Shown one piece after another: positions 26,061-34,058 of a stretch of 49,324 nucleotides of DNA. The position numbers and the translations under genes are program-made. Each line of letters starts with the position of its first letter. Positions within the stretch are counted from its first letter, which is position 1. Origin of the DNA: Segetibacter sp. (GTDB lineage: Bacteria; Bacteroidota; Bacteroidia; Chitinophagales; Chitinophagaceae); assembly GCA_028288485.1 (NCBI GenBank), contig JAQBNO010000082.1, forward strand, positions 1-49,324. Direction: 5' to 3'. Under the pieces are notes generated by a model, which did no database searches, was not told where the DNA came from, and saw only the letters and a list, made by a program, of their open reading frames with translations.

Positions 26061-27320
26061 ATGAAAGTAAATAAAATCATCGGTTCGTGGTTATTGTTCT
26101 TGTCTGTGTGCGGCGCAAATATTTCGTGCAAAAAAGCAGAGGTAACGCCAACTCCCGGACCCGTTACAACCCCTACAACGCCAACTACTCCGTCAGTCGA
26201 TACAGTTCCATCAATGGCTACTGTTCGTACCTGGCTGGTTGACAAGAATGCTACTAATGAAACAGCAGCGTTATTTTATAACCTAAAGAAAATTTCAAAG
26301 ACAAATATTCTTTTCGGCCACCAGGACGATACCAAACGCGGCGTTACTGATGCCAATACGCAATGGGCAAACGAAGAACACATTACACCGCACCCTTCTA
26401 ACGAAAAGTCGGATGTAAAAGAAGTAACAGGCGCCTATCCTGCCGTGTATGGTCACGACTTTCAACATATTGCTGATTTCCTGAGCGGCGGTTGGTTCGA
26501 TTATGAAAGAGACAAGGCGCGTCAATTAACAATTGAAGCGTACAACAGGGGCGGAATTAATACCTATTCATGGCATTACGATAACCCGGTTACACAAACG
26601 GACGGAAGTTTTTATTGGGAAAATTCAAAGGTTGAAGCCGTGAGCCATATTCTACCAGGGGGAAGTAAACACGATGTTTTCAAAAATTCATTAAAGGAAG
26701 TAGCCGACTATGCCAAAACATTAGTAGGCGCCAATGGTAAATTAGTACCTGTTATATTCAGGCCGTTTCACGAGATGGACGGCGGCTGGTTTTGGTGGGG
26801 CGCTACTCATTGTACCGCCGAACAGTATAAACAGTTGTATCAATTTACGGTTAAATATTTGCGCGATGATCTTGGCGTTCGCAATTTCATATATGCATGG
26901 TCACCTGACCGGAACTTTAATTCTCTATCGGAATATCTTCAACGCTACCCCGGCGATGAATACGTTGATTTGGTTGGCTGTGATAACTACGAGGATCTTA
27001 AAGTAGGTGTTAATTATACCATCCCTTCAAGCAAACTTAAAATTGTTTCAGATTACGCAATCTCTAAAAATAAGGTTGCTGCGTTAACAGAAACCGGTTT
27101 GCAAAATCTGGCAAAAACAGATTGGTATACACAAAGCTTATTAAAAGCGCTAACCAATCAAAAAGTTGAAATTGCTTATGTTTTAATTTGGGCCAATACT
27201 AAAAGTGCTTATTGGACACCCTATAAAGGTCACGCTGCCGAAGCTGATTTTATCAGTTTTAAAAATAATCCATATTTAATTTTTAGCGATAAGCTGAAGA
27301 GTGTATACGAGGTGAAATAG
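26061..27320 (+). CDS. GH26 endo-beta-1,4-mannanase lipoprotein
   Basis: This second GH26 enzyme (419 residues) carries a lipoprotein signal (LFLSVCGANISC) and a Pro/Thr-rich linker (TPTPGPVTTPTTPTTPS), as in surface-anchored enzymes. Catalytic signatures are FGHQDDTKRG, AYPAVYGHDFQ, TYSWHYDNP, VIFRPFHEMDGGWFWWG with acid/base E238, and LTETGLQN with nucleophile E344. In characterised mannan loci a surface GH26 makes the first cuts and a periplasmic GH26 makes mannobiose; this lipoprotein and the preceding enzyme fit that split. The 28-base gap to the previous gene points to one transcript. Substrate preference (plain, galacto- or glucomannan) is not evident from sequence. Confidence 0.95.
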   Translation: MKVNKIIGSWLLFLSVCGANISCKKAEVTPTPGPVTTPTTPTTPSVDTVPSMATVRTWLVDKNATNETAALFYNLKKISKTNILFGHQDDTKRGVTDANTQWANEEHITPHPSNEKSDVKEVTGAYPAVYGHDFQHIADFLSGGWFDYERDKARQLTIEAYNRGGINTYSWHYDNPVTQTDGSFYWENSKVEAVSHILPGGSKHDVFKNSLKEVADYAKTLVGANGKLVPVIFRPFHEMDGGWFWWGATHCTAEQYKQLYQFTVKYLRDDLGVRNFIYAWSPDRNFNSLSEYLQRYPGDEYVDLVGCDNYEDLKVGVNYTIPSSKLKIVSDYAISKNKVAALTETGLQNLAKTDWYTQSLLKALTNQKVEIAYVLIWANTKSAYWTPYKGHAAEADFISFKNNPYLIFSDKLKSVYEVK

Positions 27321-27358
27321 GAGATTGCATGTTACCGGTTGCCGATTGCCATTTCACA

Positions 27359-27411
27359 GTACAAGTGTGCGACGCAACAGAAGTTTAATAGTTAAACAAA
27401 GGCTTAGTACC
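27359..27411 (+). repeat. Dispersed GCGACGC intergenic repeat, copy E
   Basis: Starts with the full core GTACAAGTGTGCGACGCAAC (27359-27378) and ends with CTTAGTACCAAAAA, close to the CTTGTACCAAAAA end of copy A. It lies between the GH26 gene and the symporter, 20 bases before the symporter ATG. Confidence 0.8.
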
Positions 27412-27431
27412 AAAAAAAAACAAACTAATTA

Positions 27432-29261
27432 ATGCGTTTACAACTCATAGATTTCCTCATCATTGTCGCCTACCTGGTTTCTATGCTCATGATCGGTTGG
27501 TTCATGCGCAAGAAAGCCAGTAAGGACAAAGAAAGCTACCTTATGGGGGGTAAGAAATTGCCCTGGTACCTTTTGGGGATGAGCGACGCATCGGATATGT
27601 TTGATATCAGCGGTACGATGTGGATGGTGTCTTTGTGTTTTGTATACGGCTTTAAAAGCATTTGGATACCATGGTTGTGGCCGGTTTTTAACCAGGTGTT
27701 TAATATGGTCTTCCTGGCGAAATGGCTTAGAAGATCAAACGCGGATACCGGGGCAGAGTGGCTGGCTACACGCTTTGGCGTTCGGGGTCCGGGAGTGAAA
27801 GCGTCACATAATATCGTAGTTGTTTTTGCACTGATCGGATGTCTCGGATTCCTCGCCTACGGCTTTGTTGGTTTAGGAAAATTTCTCGAAATATTTCTTC
27901 CGTGGAACGTCGTTCAGCCTTATATGCCCTTTCATATAGCACCTGAATATGTGGCCCATTTTTATGGGATCATCTTTACATTGTTTGCCATGTTCTACTC
28001 CATCTTAGGTGGAATGCACAGTATCGTCATAGGTGATTTTATCAAGTACATGATTATGACTGTGGGCTGTATCGCCGTCGGCTATATAGCCATGACCCAT
28101 TTGAATGGTCAGAAATTAAACGTTCCGGCGGGTTGGGACAGCCCATTTTTCGGGTTGAACTTAGGTCTTGACTGGAATAACATTTTACCTGCAGCAACAA
28201 AGAAAATGGAGGATGACCAGTTTGGCTTGTTTGGCGTTTTCTTTATGATGATGTTGTTTAAAGGTGTATTCGCCAGTCTTGCCGGTCCTGCTCCAAATTA
28301 TGATATGCAGAAAGTGCTTAGTACACGTTCTCCTAAAGAAGCTTCAAAAATGACGGGATTTGTATCCATCATCCTGTTGCCGATAAGGTATACAATGGTA
28401 ATAGGTTTAACTGTTTTAGGTGTACTTTATTATAACCAATTAGACCTTTCTGTACCCGGTGGTGGTACCGACTTTGAACGAATATTGCCCGCGGCAATTA
28501 ACAGCTTTTTACCTGTAGGCATTTTAGGTATTGTACTCACCGGATTGCTTGGTGCATTCATGGGCACTTTTTCAGGAACATTAAATGCTGCGCAGGCCTA
28601 TATTGTAAACGACATCTACCTCAAATATATTAATCCGCACGCCCCCACCAGGAGGATCATATACATGAACTACCTGGTAGGGGTCTTAGTAGTAGCTGTA
28701 GGTGTCATCATTGGTTTTTTTGCAAAGGACGTTAATAGTATTCTTCAATGGATTGTTGGCGGATTATATGGTGGCTACCTTGCTGCCAATATGTTTAAGT
28801 GGTATTGGTGGAGGTTTAATGCGCAGGGTTTCTTTTGGGGCATGCTGGCAGGTATCATTGCTGCACTCGCATTCCCGTATATTTTCCCAAAAACATTGCC
28901 TTTATACGTGTGGCCTTTGCTGTTCGTAATATCATTGGCAGGTTGTTTCGTCGGCACTTATTCTGCGCCGCCGACTGATATGAGTATTTTAAAAAAGTTT
29001 TACAGCACCGTTAGGCCGTGGGGGTTCTGGAAGCCTGTTCGTGAAGCCGTAATGACCGAGAACCCCTCCTTCGTTCCTAACAATCGTTTTAAGCTCGACA
29101 TGTTTAATGTGGCGCTGGGAATAATAGCCCAGTCGTGCCTCACTATCTTACCAATGTATTTTATATTATCAATGAAGCTTCCATTATTAGTAACCATCCT
29201 GATCCTGGCAGTTATTTTCTTTATTATGAAGAAAACATGGTGGGATAAACTGGAAGATTAA
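27432..29261 (+). CDS. Sodium:solute symporter, probable mannobiose importer
   Basis: The 609-residue protein has about 13-14 hydrophobic helices, starts LIDFLIIVAYLVSMLMIGWFM and carries the SSS-family motif KESYLMGGKKLPWYLLGMSDASDMFD-type in helix 1-2. It belongs to the SGLT-like sodium:solute symporter family, with a long non-transport C-terminal loop (about residues 515-560). In Bacteroidota mannan loci a transporter of the inner membrane sits with the epimerase and phosphorylase genes and brings mannobiose into the cytoplasm, so that role is inferred here. It follows the GH26 gene after 111 bases containing repeat copy E, and precedes the GH130 gene by 89 bases. Confidence 0.92.
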   Translation: MRLQLIDFLIIVAYLVSMLMIGWFMRKKASKDKESYLMGGKKLPWYLLGMSDASDMFDISGTMWMVSLCFVYGFKSIWIPWLWPVFNQVFNMVFLAKWLRRSNADTGAEWLATRFGVRGPGVKASHNIVVVFALIGCLGFLAYGFVGLGKFLEIFLPWNVVQPYMPFHIAPEYVAHFYGIIFTLFAMFYSILGGMHSIVIGDFIKYMIMTVGCIAVGYIAMTHLNGQKLNVPAGWDSPFFGLNLGLDWNNILPAATKKMEDDQFGLFGVFFMMMLFKGVFASLAGPAPNYDMQKVLSTRSPKEASKMTGFVSIILLPIRYTMVIGLTVLGVLYYNQLDLSVPGGGTDFERILPAAINSFLPVGILGIVLTGLLGAFMGTFSGTLNAAQAYIVNDIYLKYINPHAPTRRIIYMNYLVGVLVVAVGVIIGFFAKDVNSILQWIVGGLYGGYLAANMFKWYWWRFNAQGFFWGMLAGIIAALAFPYIFPKTLPLYVWPLLFVISLAGCFVGTYSAPPTDMSILKKFYSTVRPWGFWKPVREAVMTENPSFVPNNRFKLDMFNVALGIIAQSCLTILPMYFILSMKLPLLVTILILAVIFFIMKKTWWDKLED

Positions 29262-29350
29262 CCCGGCCCTAAGGACGTGTTAAGACGTTAATATTTATTT
29301 TTATACCCCATTAGTGAAGGGGTTGAACGCTACAGCATCAAATAACGCAT

Positions 29351-30574
29351 ATGAATAATTTCAACCAGAGACTGTCCGCCTTGCACCAGGCATATGACAA
29401 GCTTTTGAACCGCACCAATAGAATAGAGGAATTGGGAAACGGGGTGTATGAGAGGTACGAATACCCGGTACTAACGGCACAGCATACCCCTTTAACCTGG
29501 AGATATGATTTTAACCCTCAAACCAATCCATTTTTAATGGAACGTTTTGGAATAAATGCGGTTCTGAATGCAGGAGCAATTAAGTTCAATGGAAAATACC
29601 TGGTTATAGCAAGGGTTGAAGGAATAGACCGTAAATCGTTTTTTGCGGTCGCCGAAAGTAACAACGGTATAGATAATTTTCGTTTTTGGGACCGGCCCAT
29701 TCAAATGCCGGAAACAGGAGATCCTTCCACTAATATTTACGACATGCGCGTAGTACAGCACGAGGATGGCTGGATCTACGGTCTTTTCTGTGCAGAGCGT
29801 AAAGATGTTAAAGCACCGGAAAGTGACCAGTCAGCAGCCGATGCACAATGTGGTATTGCAAGAACAAAGGACCTTGTAAACTGGGAGCGCCTACCCGATC
29901 TCAAAACACCCTCGGCGCAGCAAAGAAATGTAGTATTGCATCCGGAATTTGTAAATGGAAAATATGCACTCTACACCCGTCCGCAGGATAGTTTTATTGA
30001 TGCCGGTAAGGGCGGCGGTATCGGTTTTGGCCTCACAGATTCAATGGAAAATGCTGTGGTTGAAGAAGAAATTGTAATCGACAAAAAAAGATACCACACT
30101 GTTTATGAAGCCAAAAACGGTTTGGGTCCGGCTCCAATAAAAACGGAAAAAGGATGGTTACATCTTGCTCATGGTGTTCGTAATACTGCTGCCGGTTTAC
30201 GGTATGTTTTATACATGTTCATGACCGACCTGTGCGATATCACTAAAGTAACGCACAAACCTGCGGGATACTTTATGGCACCCGAAGGAGAGGAGAGAAT
30301 AGGAGACGTTTCAAATGTATTGTTCAGCAATGGCTGGATAGCAGACGAAGATGGCAGAGTGTTTATTTATTATGCATCTTCCGATACACGTTTACATGTA
30401 GCAACTTCAACCATAGAAAAATTGGTTGATTATGTGGTAAATACTCCTGAAGACCGTTTCCGTTCAGAAACTACCGTTAGTACTATTTACAAGATCATTG
30501 AAAATAATGAAGGTTTTAAATCGCAGCATAATAACAAACAGGCTTTTGAAAGCAAGTATGCGACGAGCGTGTAA
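29351..30574 (+). CDS. mgp: GH130 4-O-beta-D-mannosyl-D-glucose phosphorylase
   Basis: The 407-residue cytoplasmic protein has no signal peptide and matches the subfamily 1 GH130 pattern over its whole length: YPVLTAQHTPLTWRYD, NPFLMERFGINAVLNAGA, VARVEG-like RKSFFAVAES and NGIDNFRFWDRP, IYDMR with general acid D131 (the position known in the Bacteroides fragilis enzyme), QQRNVVLHPEFV, LYTRPQD, LHLAHGVRN, YFMAPEGEER and IYYASSDTRLHVATS. These enzymes split mannosyl-1,4-glucose with phosphate into mannose-1-phosphate and glucose. Paired with the adjacent 2-epimerase it finishes mannobiose breakdown while conserving bond energy. The unusual C-terminal tail (residues 380-407) is poorly conserved. 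Confidence 0.95.
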   Translation: MNNFNQRLSALHQAYDKLLNRTNRIEELGNGVYERYEYPVLTAQHTPLTWRYDFNPQTNPFLMERFGINAVLNAGAIKFNGKYLVIARVEGIDRKSFFAVAESNNGIDNFRFWDRPIQMPETGDPSTNIYDMRVVQHEDGWIYGLFCAERKDVKAPESDQSAADAQCGIARTKDLVNWERLPDLKTPSAQQRNVVLHPEFVNGKYALYTRPQDSFIDAGKGGGIGFGLTDSMENAVVEEEIVIDKKRYHTVYEAKNGLGPAPIKTEKGWLHLAHGVRNTAAGLRYVLYMFMTDLCDITKVTHKPAGYFMAPEGEERIGDVSNVLFSNGWIADEDGRVFIYYASSDTRLHVATSTIEKLVDYVVNTPEDRFRSETTVSTIYKIIENNEGFKSQHNNKQAFESKYATSV

Positions 30575-30748
30575 CTAGTATTATGGCAAACGGGAAACGT
30601 CAAAGGTCAAAATGGCAGGGGTCTTTTTTCCCGGTTGTCGGCATCACTTTTGACTTTGCACCCACCGACAATTTTATGTTGAGCCGGCACAGGTACAGTT
30701 AAACTTTTTTTGTCAAACTATAAGTGGAGGTATAAACGCAAAATTTTG

Positions 30749-31957
30749 ATGAACGAGCTATTAAGGAATTACAGGCAGGAGATGGAGCAGGAGTTGAAAA
30801 ATATTCTTGCCTTTTGGATGGAGCATACCCTTGATTTTACCAATGGCGGCTTCTATGGAAAAATTGATAATGACAATAAGATTTACCCCGATGCACCGAA
30901 GGGGTCGGTATTAAACAGCCGCATTTTATGGACGTTTTCTGCAGCCTATAATTATACCAATAAAACAGTTTACCTGCAAACAGCAGAAAGAGCATTTAAA
31001 TACATCAGCAATTATTTTGTCGATAAAAAATCCGGTGGCGTTTATTGGTCGGTTGATAAAAGAGGCGATCCCCTTGATACCAAAAAACAGATTTATGCAC
31101 TTGCATTTGCGGTGTATGGATTGAGCGAATACTACCTTGCGTCAGAAGATGAGAAAGCAAAACAACTGTCCATTGATCTTTATAAAGCGATCGTATCGCA
31201 CAGTTACGACAAAATAAATGGCGGTTATATTGAGGCGTTGACAAGAGACTGGAAAGAGATCGGCGATCTTAGGTTAAGTGCCAAAGACTCCAACGAGAAG
31301 AAGTCGATGAATACACATTTGCATGTGTTGGAGGGCTTTGCCAATCTTTATAGAATTTGGCCGGATCCAACGTTGAAACAAAAGATAGTAGAACTGATCC
31401 ATATTTTTCTCGATCATATTATTGACCCTGTATCGAATCATCTTATCCTGTTTTTCGATGAAAAATGGAATGGTAAATCCGCCATCATATCGTATGGGCA
31501 CGATATAGAAGCTGCATGGCTGATACAGGAAGCTGCAGAATTAATTCACGACGATGCTCTATTACAAAAAGTAAAGTTGCGTTCGGTAAAAGTGGCCGAA
31601 GCGGCAGAGCGCGGACTCGATAAAGACGGCGGATTGTGGTACGAGAAAGAAGCAGATCACCTGGTGAAAGAAAAACACTGGTGGCCGCAGGCCGAGGCGA
31701 TGGTGGGTTTTTACAATGCATACCAGCTTACTGCTGATAGTTCCTTTCTCGGGAAATCGCTGAATAGCTGGAGGTTCATTCAAAGGTACCTGCTCGATAA
31801 AAAGGACGGCGAATGGTATTGGGGCGTAAAAGAAGATTACTCGGTAATGGAAGGAGAGGATAAAGCCGGCCTGTGGAAGTGCCCTTATCATAACGGAAGG
31901 GCCTGCCTGGAAATATTGAAACGCGTGCCGCTGGCAATTGATGGAAACGTAATTTAG
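30749..31957 (+). CDS. Cellobiose/mannobiose 2-epimerase (AGE superfamily)
   Basis: The ATG at 30749 gives 402 residues; a TTG at 30710 in the same frame is less likely. The (alpha/alpha)6-barrel features are present: FTNGGFYGKID near the N-terminus, a His pair in NTHLHVLEG (H190, H192), YGHDIEAAWL with the catalytic His at 251, the same number as in characterised cellobiose 2-epimerases, KHWWPQAEAMVGF, and the C-terminal LWKCPYHNGRACLE (H381). There is no signal peptide, so it is cytoplasmic. Such enzymes isomerise the reducing-end sugar of a beta-1,4-disaccharide, converting mannobiose to mannosylglucose. Its gene follows that for the GH130 enzyme that uses this product, which makes the mannobiose role likely. 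Confidence 0.93.
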   Translation: MNELLRNYRQEMEQELKNILAFWMEHTLDFTNGGFYGKIDNDNKIYPDAPKGSVLNSRILWTFSAAYNYTNKTVYLQTAERAFKYISNYFVDKKSGGVYWSVDKRGDPLDTKKQIYALAFAVYGLSEYYLASEDEKAKQLSIDLYKAIVSHSYDKINGGYIEALTRDWKEIGDLRLSAKDSNEKKSMNTHLHVLEGFANLYRIWPDPTLKQKIVELIHIFLDHIIDPVSNHLILFFDEKWNGKSAIISYGHDIEAAWLIQEAAELIHDDALLQKVKLRSVKVAEAAERGLDKDGGLWYEKEADHLVKEKHWWPQAEAMVGFYNAYQLTADSSFLGKSLNSWRFIQRYLLDKKDGEWYWGVKEDYSVMEGEDKAGLWKCPYHNGRACLEILKRVPLAIDGNVI

Positions 31958-32074
31958 TTAACGGTCCCAATGAAAATTTGGTGTTTAAAATTGAACATTG
32001 ATAGTTGTACGGTGGTGATTTGTGGTTTTATAAAAGCTGTTATTGGCCATGCAGCAGTTAACGAATTAAGCATT

Positions 32075-32094
32075 GTTGCGTCGCACTCTTGTAC
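32075..32094 (-). repeat. Dispersed GCGACGC intergenic repeat, copy F
   Basis: The plus-strand sequence GTTGCGTCGCACTCTTGTAC is the reverse complement of the core GTACAAGAGTGCGACGCAAC found in copies G and H. It is preceded by TTAAGCAT, as in copy C. Confidence 0.8.
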
Positions 32095-32214
32095 TGCAAA
32101 TCATCGGTCCACCTAAATGAGAAGTGTTTTTATCATTTTGCAGAGCTATTTACATTAGAAATTCAATCCGGAACAATTCAAAAAATAGAGAATTTGGAAG
32201 GCCGACGCACAGGG

Positions 32215-32250
32215 GCAACCTTCTCCTCCGGCAGAAGGAGGATGAAGTAA
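32215..32250. repeat. CTTCTCCTC-type hairpin repeat
   Basis: CTCCT and AGGAG arms around CCGGCAGA form a small hairpin followed by GATGAAG. The same pattern (CTTCTCCTC, GGGAGAAGGATGAGG) recurs at 49205-49245 near the window end. Confidence 0.5.
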
Positions 32251-32362
32251 AACATTGCACATCGAGCTGAAACATAAACAGTAATCACGACGCAATGTGA
32301 AAGGCCGAAGGATGGATTCGTAGTATGTTCTTTCCCCTAAAACCTGGAACTGAGTTATTGTC

Positions 32363-32411
32363 GTACAAGAGTGCGACGCAACTAACTCCATTAAACTCCA
32401 ATGCTGGTACC
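32363..32411 (+). repeat. Dispersed GCGACGC intergenic repeat, copy G
   Basis: GTACAAGAGTGCGACGCAAC (32363-32382) followed by CATTAAA and ending at GCTGGTACC. It ends 43 bases before the alpha-galactosidase ATG, the same layout as copies A and E before their genes. Confidence 0.8.
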
Positions 32412-32454
32412 ATAAATAACACTGGCTTTTTAAACATTTAAAACAATAATTCGT

Positions 32455-33690
32455 ATGAAAAAGAATATTGGCGCGATCGTCTTGCTTTTGATTGTAACGG
32501 TCTCTGCTTATAGCCAGGGTAATAACTATAAACAGAACTATACAAAATACCAGGGGCTTGCCCTTACTCCGCCTATGGGCTGGAATAGCTGGAACAAGTT
32601 TGCCTGTAATGTTGATGAGAACTTAATTAAGCAAATGGCAGATGCTATGGTGTCAACGGGGATGAAAGATGCTGGTTATACTTATTTAAACATTGACGAC
32701 TGCTGGCATGGCGACCGTGATAGTCTCGGCTTTATTCACCCCGATCCAAAAAGATTTCCTTCGGGCATGAAAGCGCTTGCAGATTATGTACATTCTAAAG
32801 GATTGAAAATAGGGATCTATTCCGACGCCGGTTCTCAAACATGCGGTGGTAGACCCGGCAGCCGGGGATATGAATTCCAGGATGCACAGATGTATGCAAA
32901 ATGGGGGATCGATTACCTTAAATACGATTGGTGCAATACGGAAGGTTTAAAACAGGAAGGGGCGTATAAAACAATCGCTGCAGCCTTGCAAAAAGCAGGA
33001 AGGCCAATTGTACTGAGTTTGTGTGAATGGGGCCAAAGTAACCCCTGGAGATGGGCAGGCAACGTTGGGCATTTGTGGCGTTCAACTGGCGACATCACCA
33101 ATCAATGGGAAGGCGTAAAAAGTATGGGCACGTGGCGTGCGTTAAGTGTAATGAAAATACTGGAAAGCCAGGACACACTTAGAAAATATGCCGGCCCGGG
33201 CCGTTGGAACGATCCTGATATGCTGGAAGTAGGAAATGGCATGCCGGTAAATGAAGACCGGGCTCACTTCTCGATGTGGGCAATGATTGCAGCCCCTCTT
33301 ATTGCAGGAAATGATCTGCGCAATATGAGTAAAGCAACTGCAGAGATCCTGATGAATAAAGAGGTGATTGCGGTAAACCAGGATTCGTTAGGAGTACAGG
33401 CGTTAAAATACACCACGAAAGATAGTCTTGAAACATGGTTAAAGCCTTTAAAAGGTGGTGACTGGGCAGTAACATTCCTCAACAGGAACAGCCAACCGCA
33501 GCAAGTCGATTTCGATTGGCAAAGCCGGGTGATAAATGACGATTTATCAAAAGCTACGCTGGATGCCAAACTTGGAACATATAAAGTGCGTGATCTTTGG
33601 ACAAAAAAAGACCGGGGCGATACAAGGAAGGCCTTAAAAGCAACAGTTCCCGCTCATGATGTTTTGATGCTCAGGCTGACTAAATCCTAA
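32455..33690 (+). CDS. GH27 alpha-galactosidase (secreted)
   Basis: The 411-residue protein has a signal peptide (VLLLIVTVSAYSQ) and no lipobox, so it is likely periplasmic. The GH27 barrel begins LTPPMGWNSWNKFACNVDE, continues with YTYLNIDDCW and KIGIYSDAGSQTCGG, and holds the catalytic pair: YLKYDWCN (nucleophile D158) and WRSTGDI (acid/base D213). A beta-sandwich C-terminal domain closes the protein (DVLMLRLTKS). GH27 enzymes remove terminal alpha-1,6-galactose, here presumably from galactomannan before or during GH26 attack. It is the last gene of the mannan locus and lies 497 bases behind the epimerase, so it may have its own promoter. Confidence 0.95.
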   Translation: MKKNIGAIVLLLIVTVSAYSQGNNYKQNYTKYQGLALTPPMGWNSWNKFACNVDENLIKQMADAMVSTGMKDAGYTYLNIDDCWHGDRDSLGFIHPDPKRFPSGMKALADYVHSKGLKIGIYSDAGSQTCGGRPGSRGYEFQDAQMYAKWGIDYLKYDWCNTEGLKQEGAYKTIAAALQKAGRPIVLSLCEWGQSNPWRWAGNVGHLWRSTGDITNQWEGVKSMGTWRALSVMKILESQDTLRKYAGPGRWNDPDMLEVGNGMPVNEDRAHFSMWAMIAAPLIAGNDLRNMSKATAEILMNKEVIAVNQDSLGVQALKYTTKDSLETWLKPLKGGDWAVTFLNRNSQPQQVDFDWQSRVINDDLSKATLDAKLGTYKVRDLWTKKDRGDTRKALKATVPAHDVLMLRLTKS

Positions 33691-34058
33691 TAAGATGTAT
33701 CAATTGATAAGAAAGTTTTTATTAACGTAATAGCCTTAACCTATCGTTGCTGGTCAGGGCAGCAACTACGGCTTTTGGTGCCGTTGCTGGTCGCCCGACC
33801 ACCAACGTTTTGAAGGATACAAAATCGGTAAAACCAGTTTGAGACAGCTTCTAAAATGCTGCTATGAAATGCATAAGTACAGGGGTGTGCATGGTTGAAT
33901 TAGGATAAGATTATGAACACTTGCTGCCCATACAATAAACTGCTAAAATTTATAATGCCCACGATTGAGCCATTTGCGTTTTAAAAAAAAATTAAGTAAA
34001 CTGGGCATCTTCTTCGTAAATTCATTCTTCAAAGATGTGAATTCCCAGAAATCTGCCG
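33691..34058. other. Intergenic region between two clusters
   Basis: The 368-base gap holds TATCAATTGATA (33698-33709), a 12-base palindrome, and a GC-rich hairpin CGTTGCTGGTCG / CGACCACCAACG (33782-33807, one mismatch) followed by TTTT. No gene is seen. The second hairpin may terminate transcription of the mannan locus. Confidence 0.5.
33782..33807 (+). terminator. Candidate terminator hairpin after GH27
   Basis: Two 12-base arms with one mismatch enclose a 2-base centre, so the apex must open to make a loop; the T-run (four, from 33808) is short. It lies 92 bases after the alpha-galactosidase stop codon. Confidence 0.35.

Larger units (their letters stand above)
31958..32454. other. Intergenic region flanked by inverted copies of the dispersed repeat
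   Basis: The 497-base gap between epimerase and alpha-galactosidase contains copy F (32075-32094, minus) and copy G (32363-32411, plus), facing each other in inverted orientation about 270 bases apart. Between them is a CTCCTCCGGCAGAAGGAGGATGA-type hairpin (about 32220-32247). No gene is supported; an open frame at 32155-32391 overlaps the repeats. Confidence 0.6.

Noticed and set aside
27359-29261. Riboswitch before the symporter gene
   Set aside because: The 111-base spacer is taken up by dispersed repeat copy E and shows no known aptamer structure.
32155-32391. Gene in the epimerase-GH27 gap
   Set aside because: The minus-strand frame covers the repeats and a small hairpin; the translation has no domain or signal.
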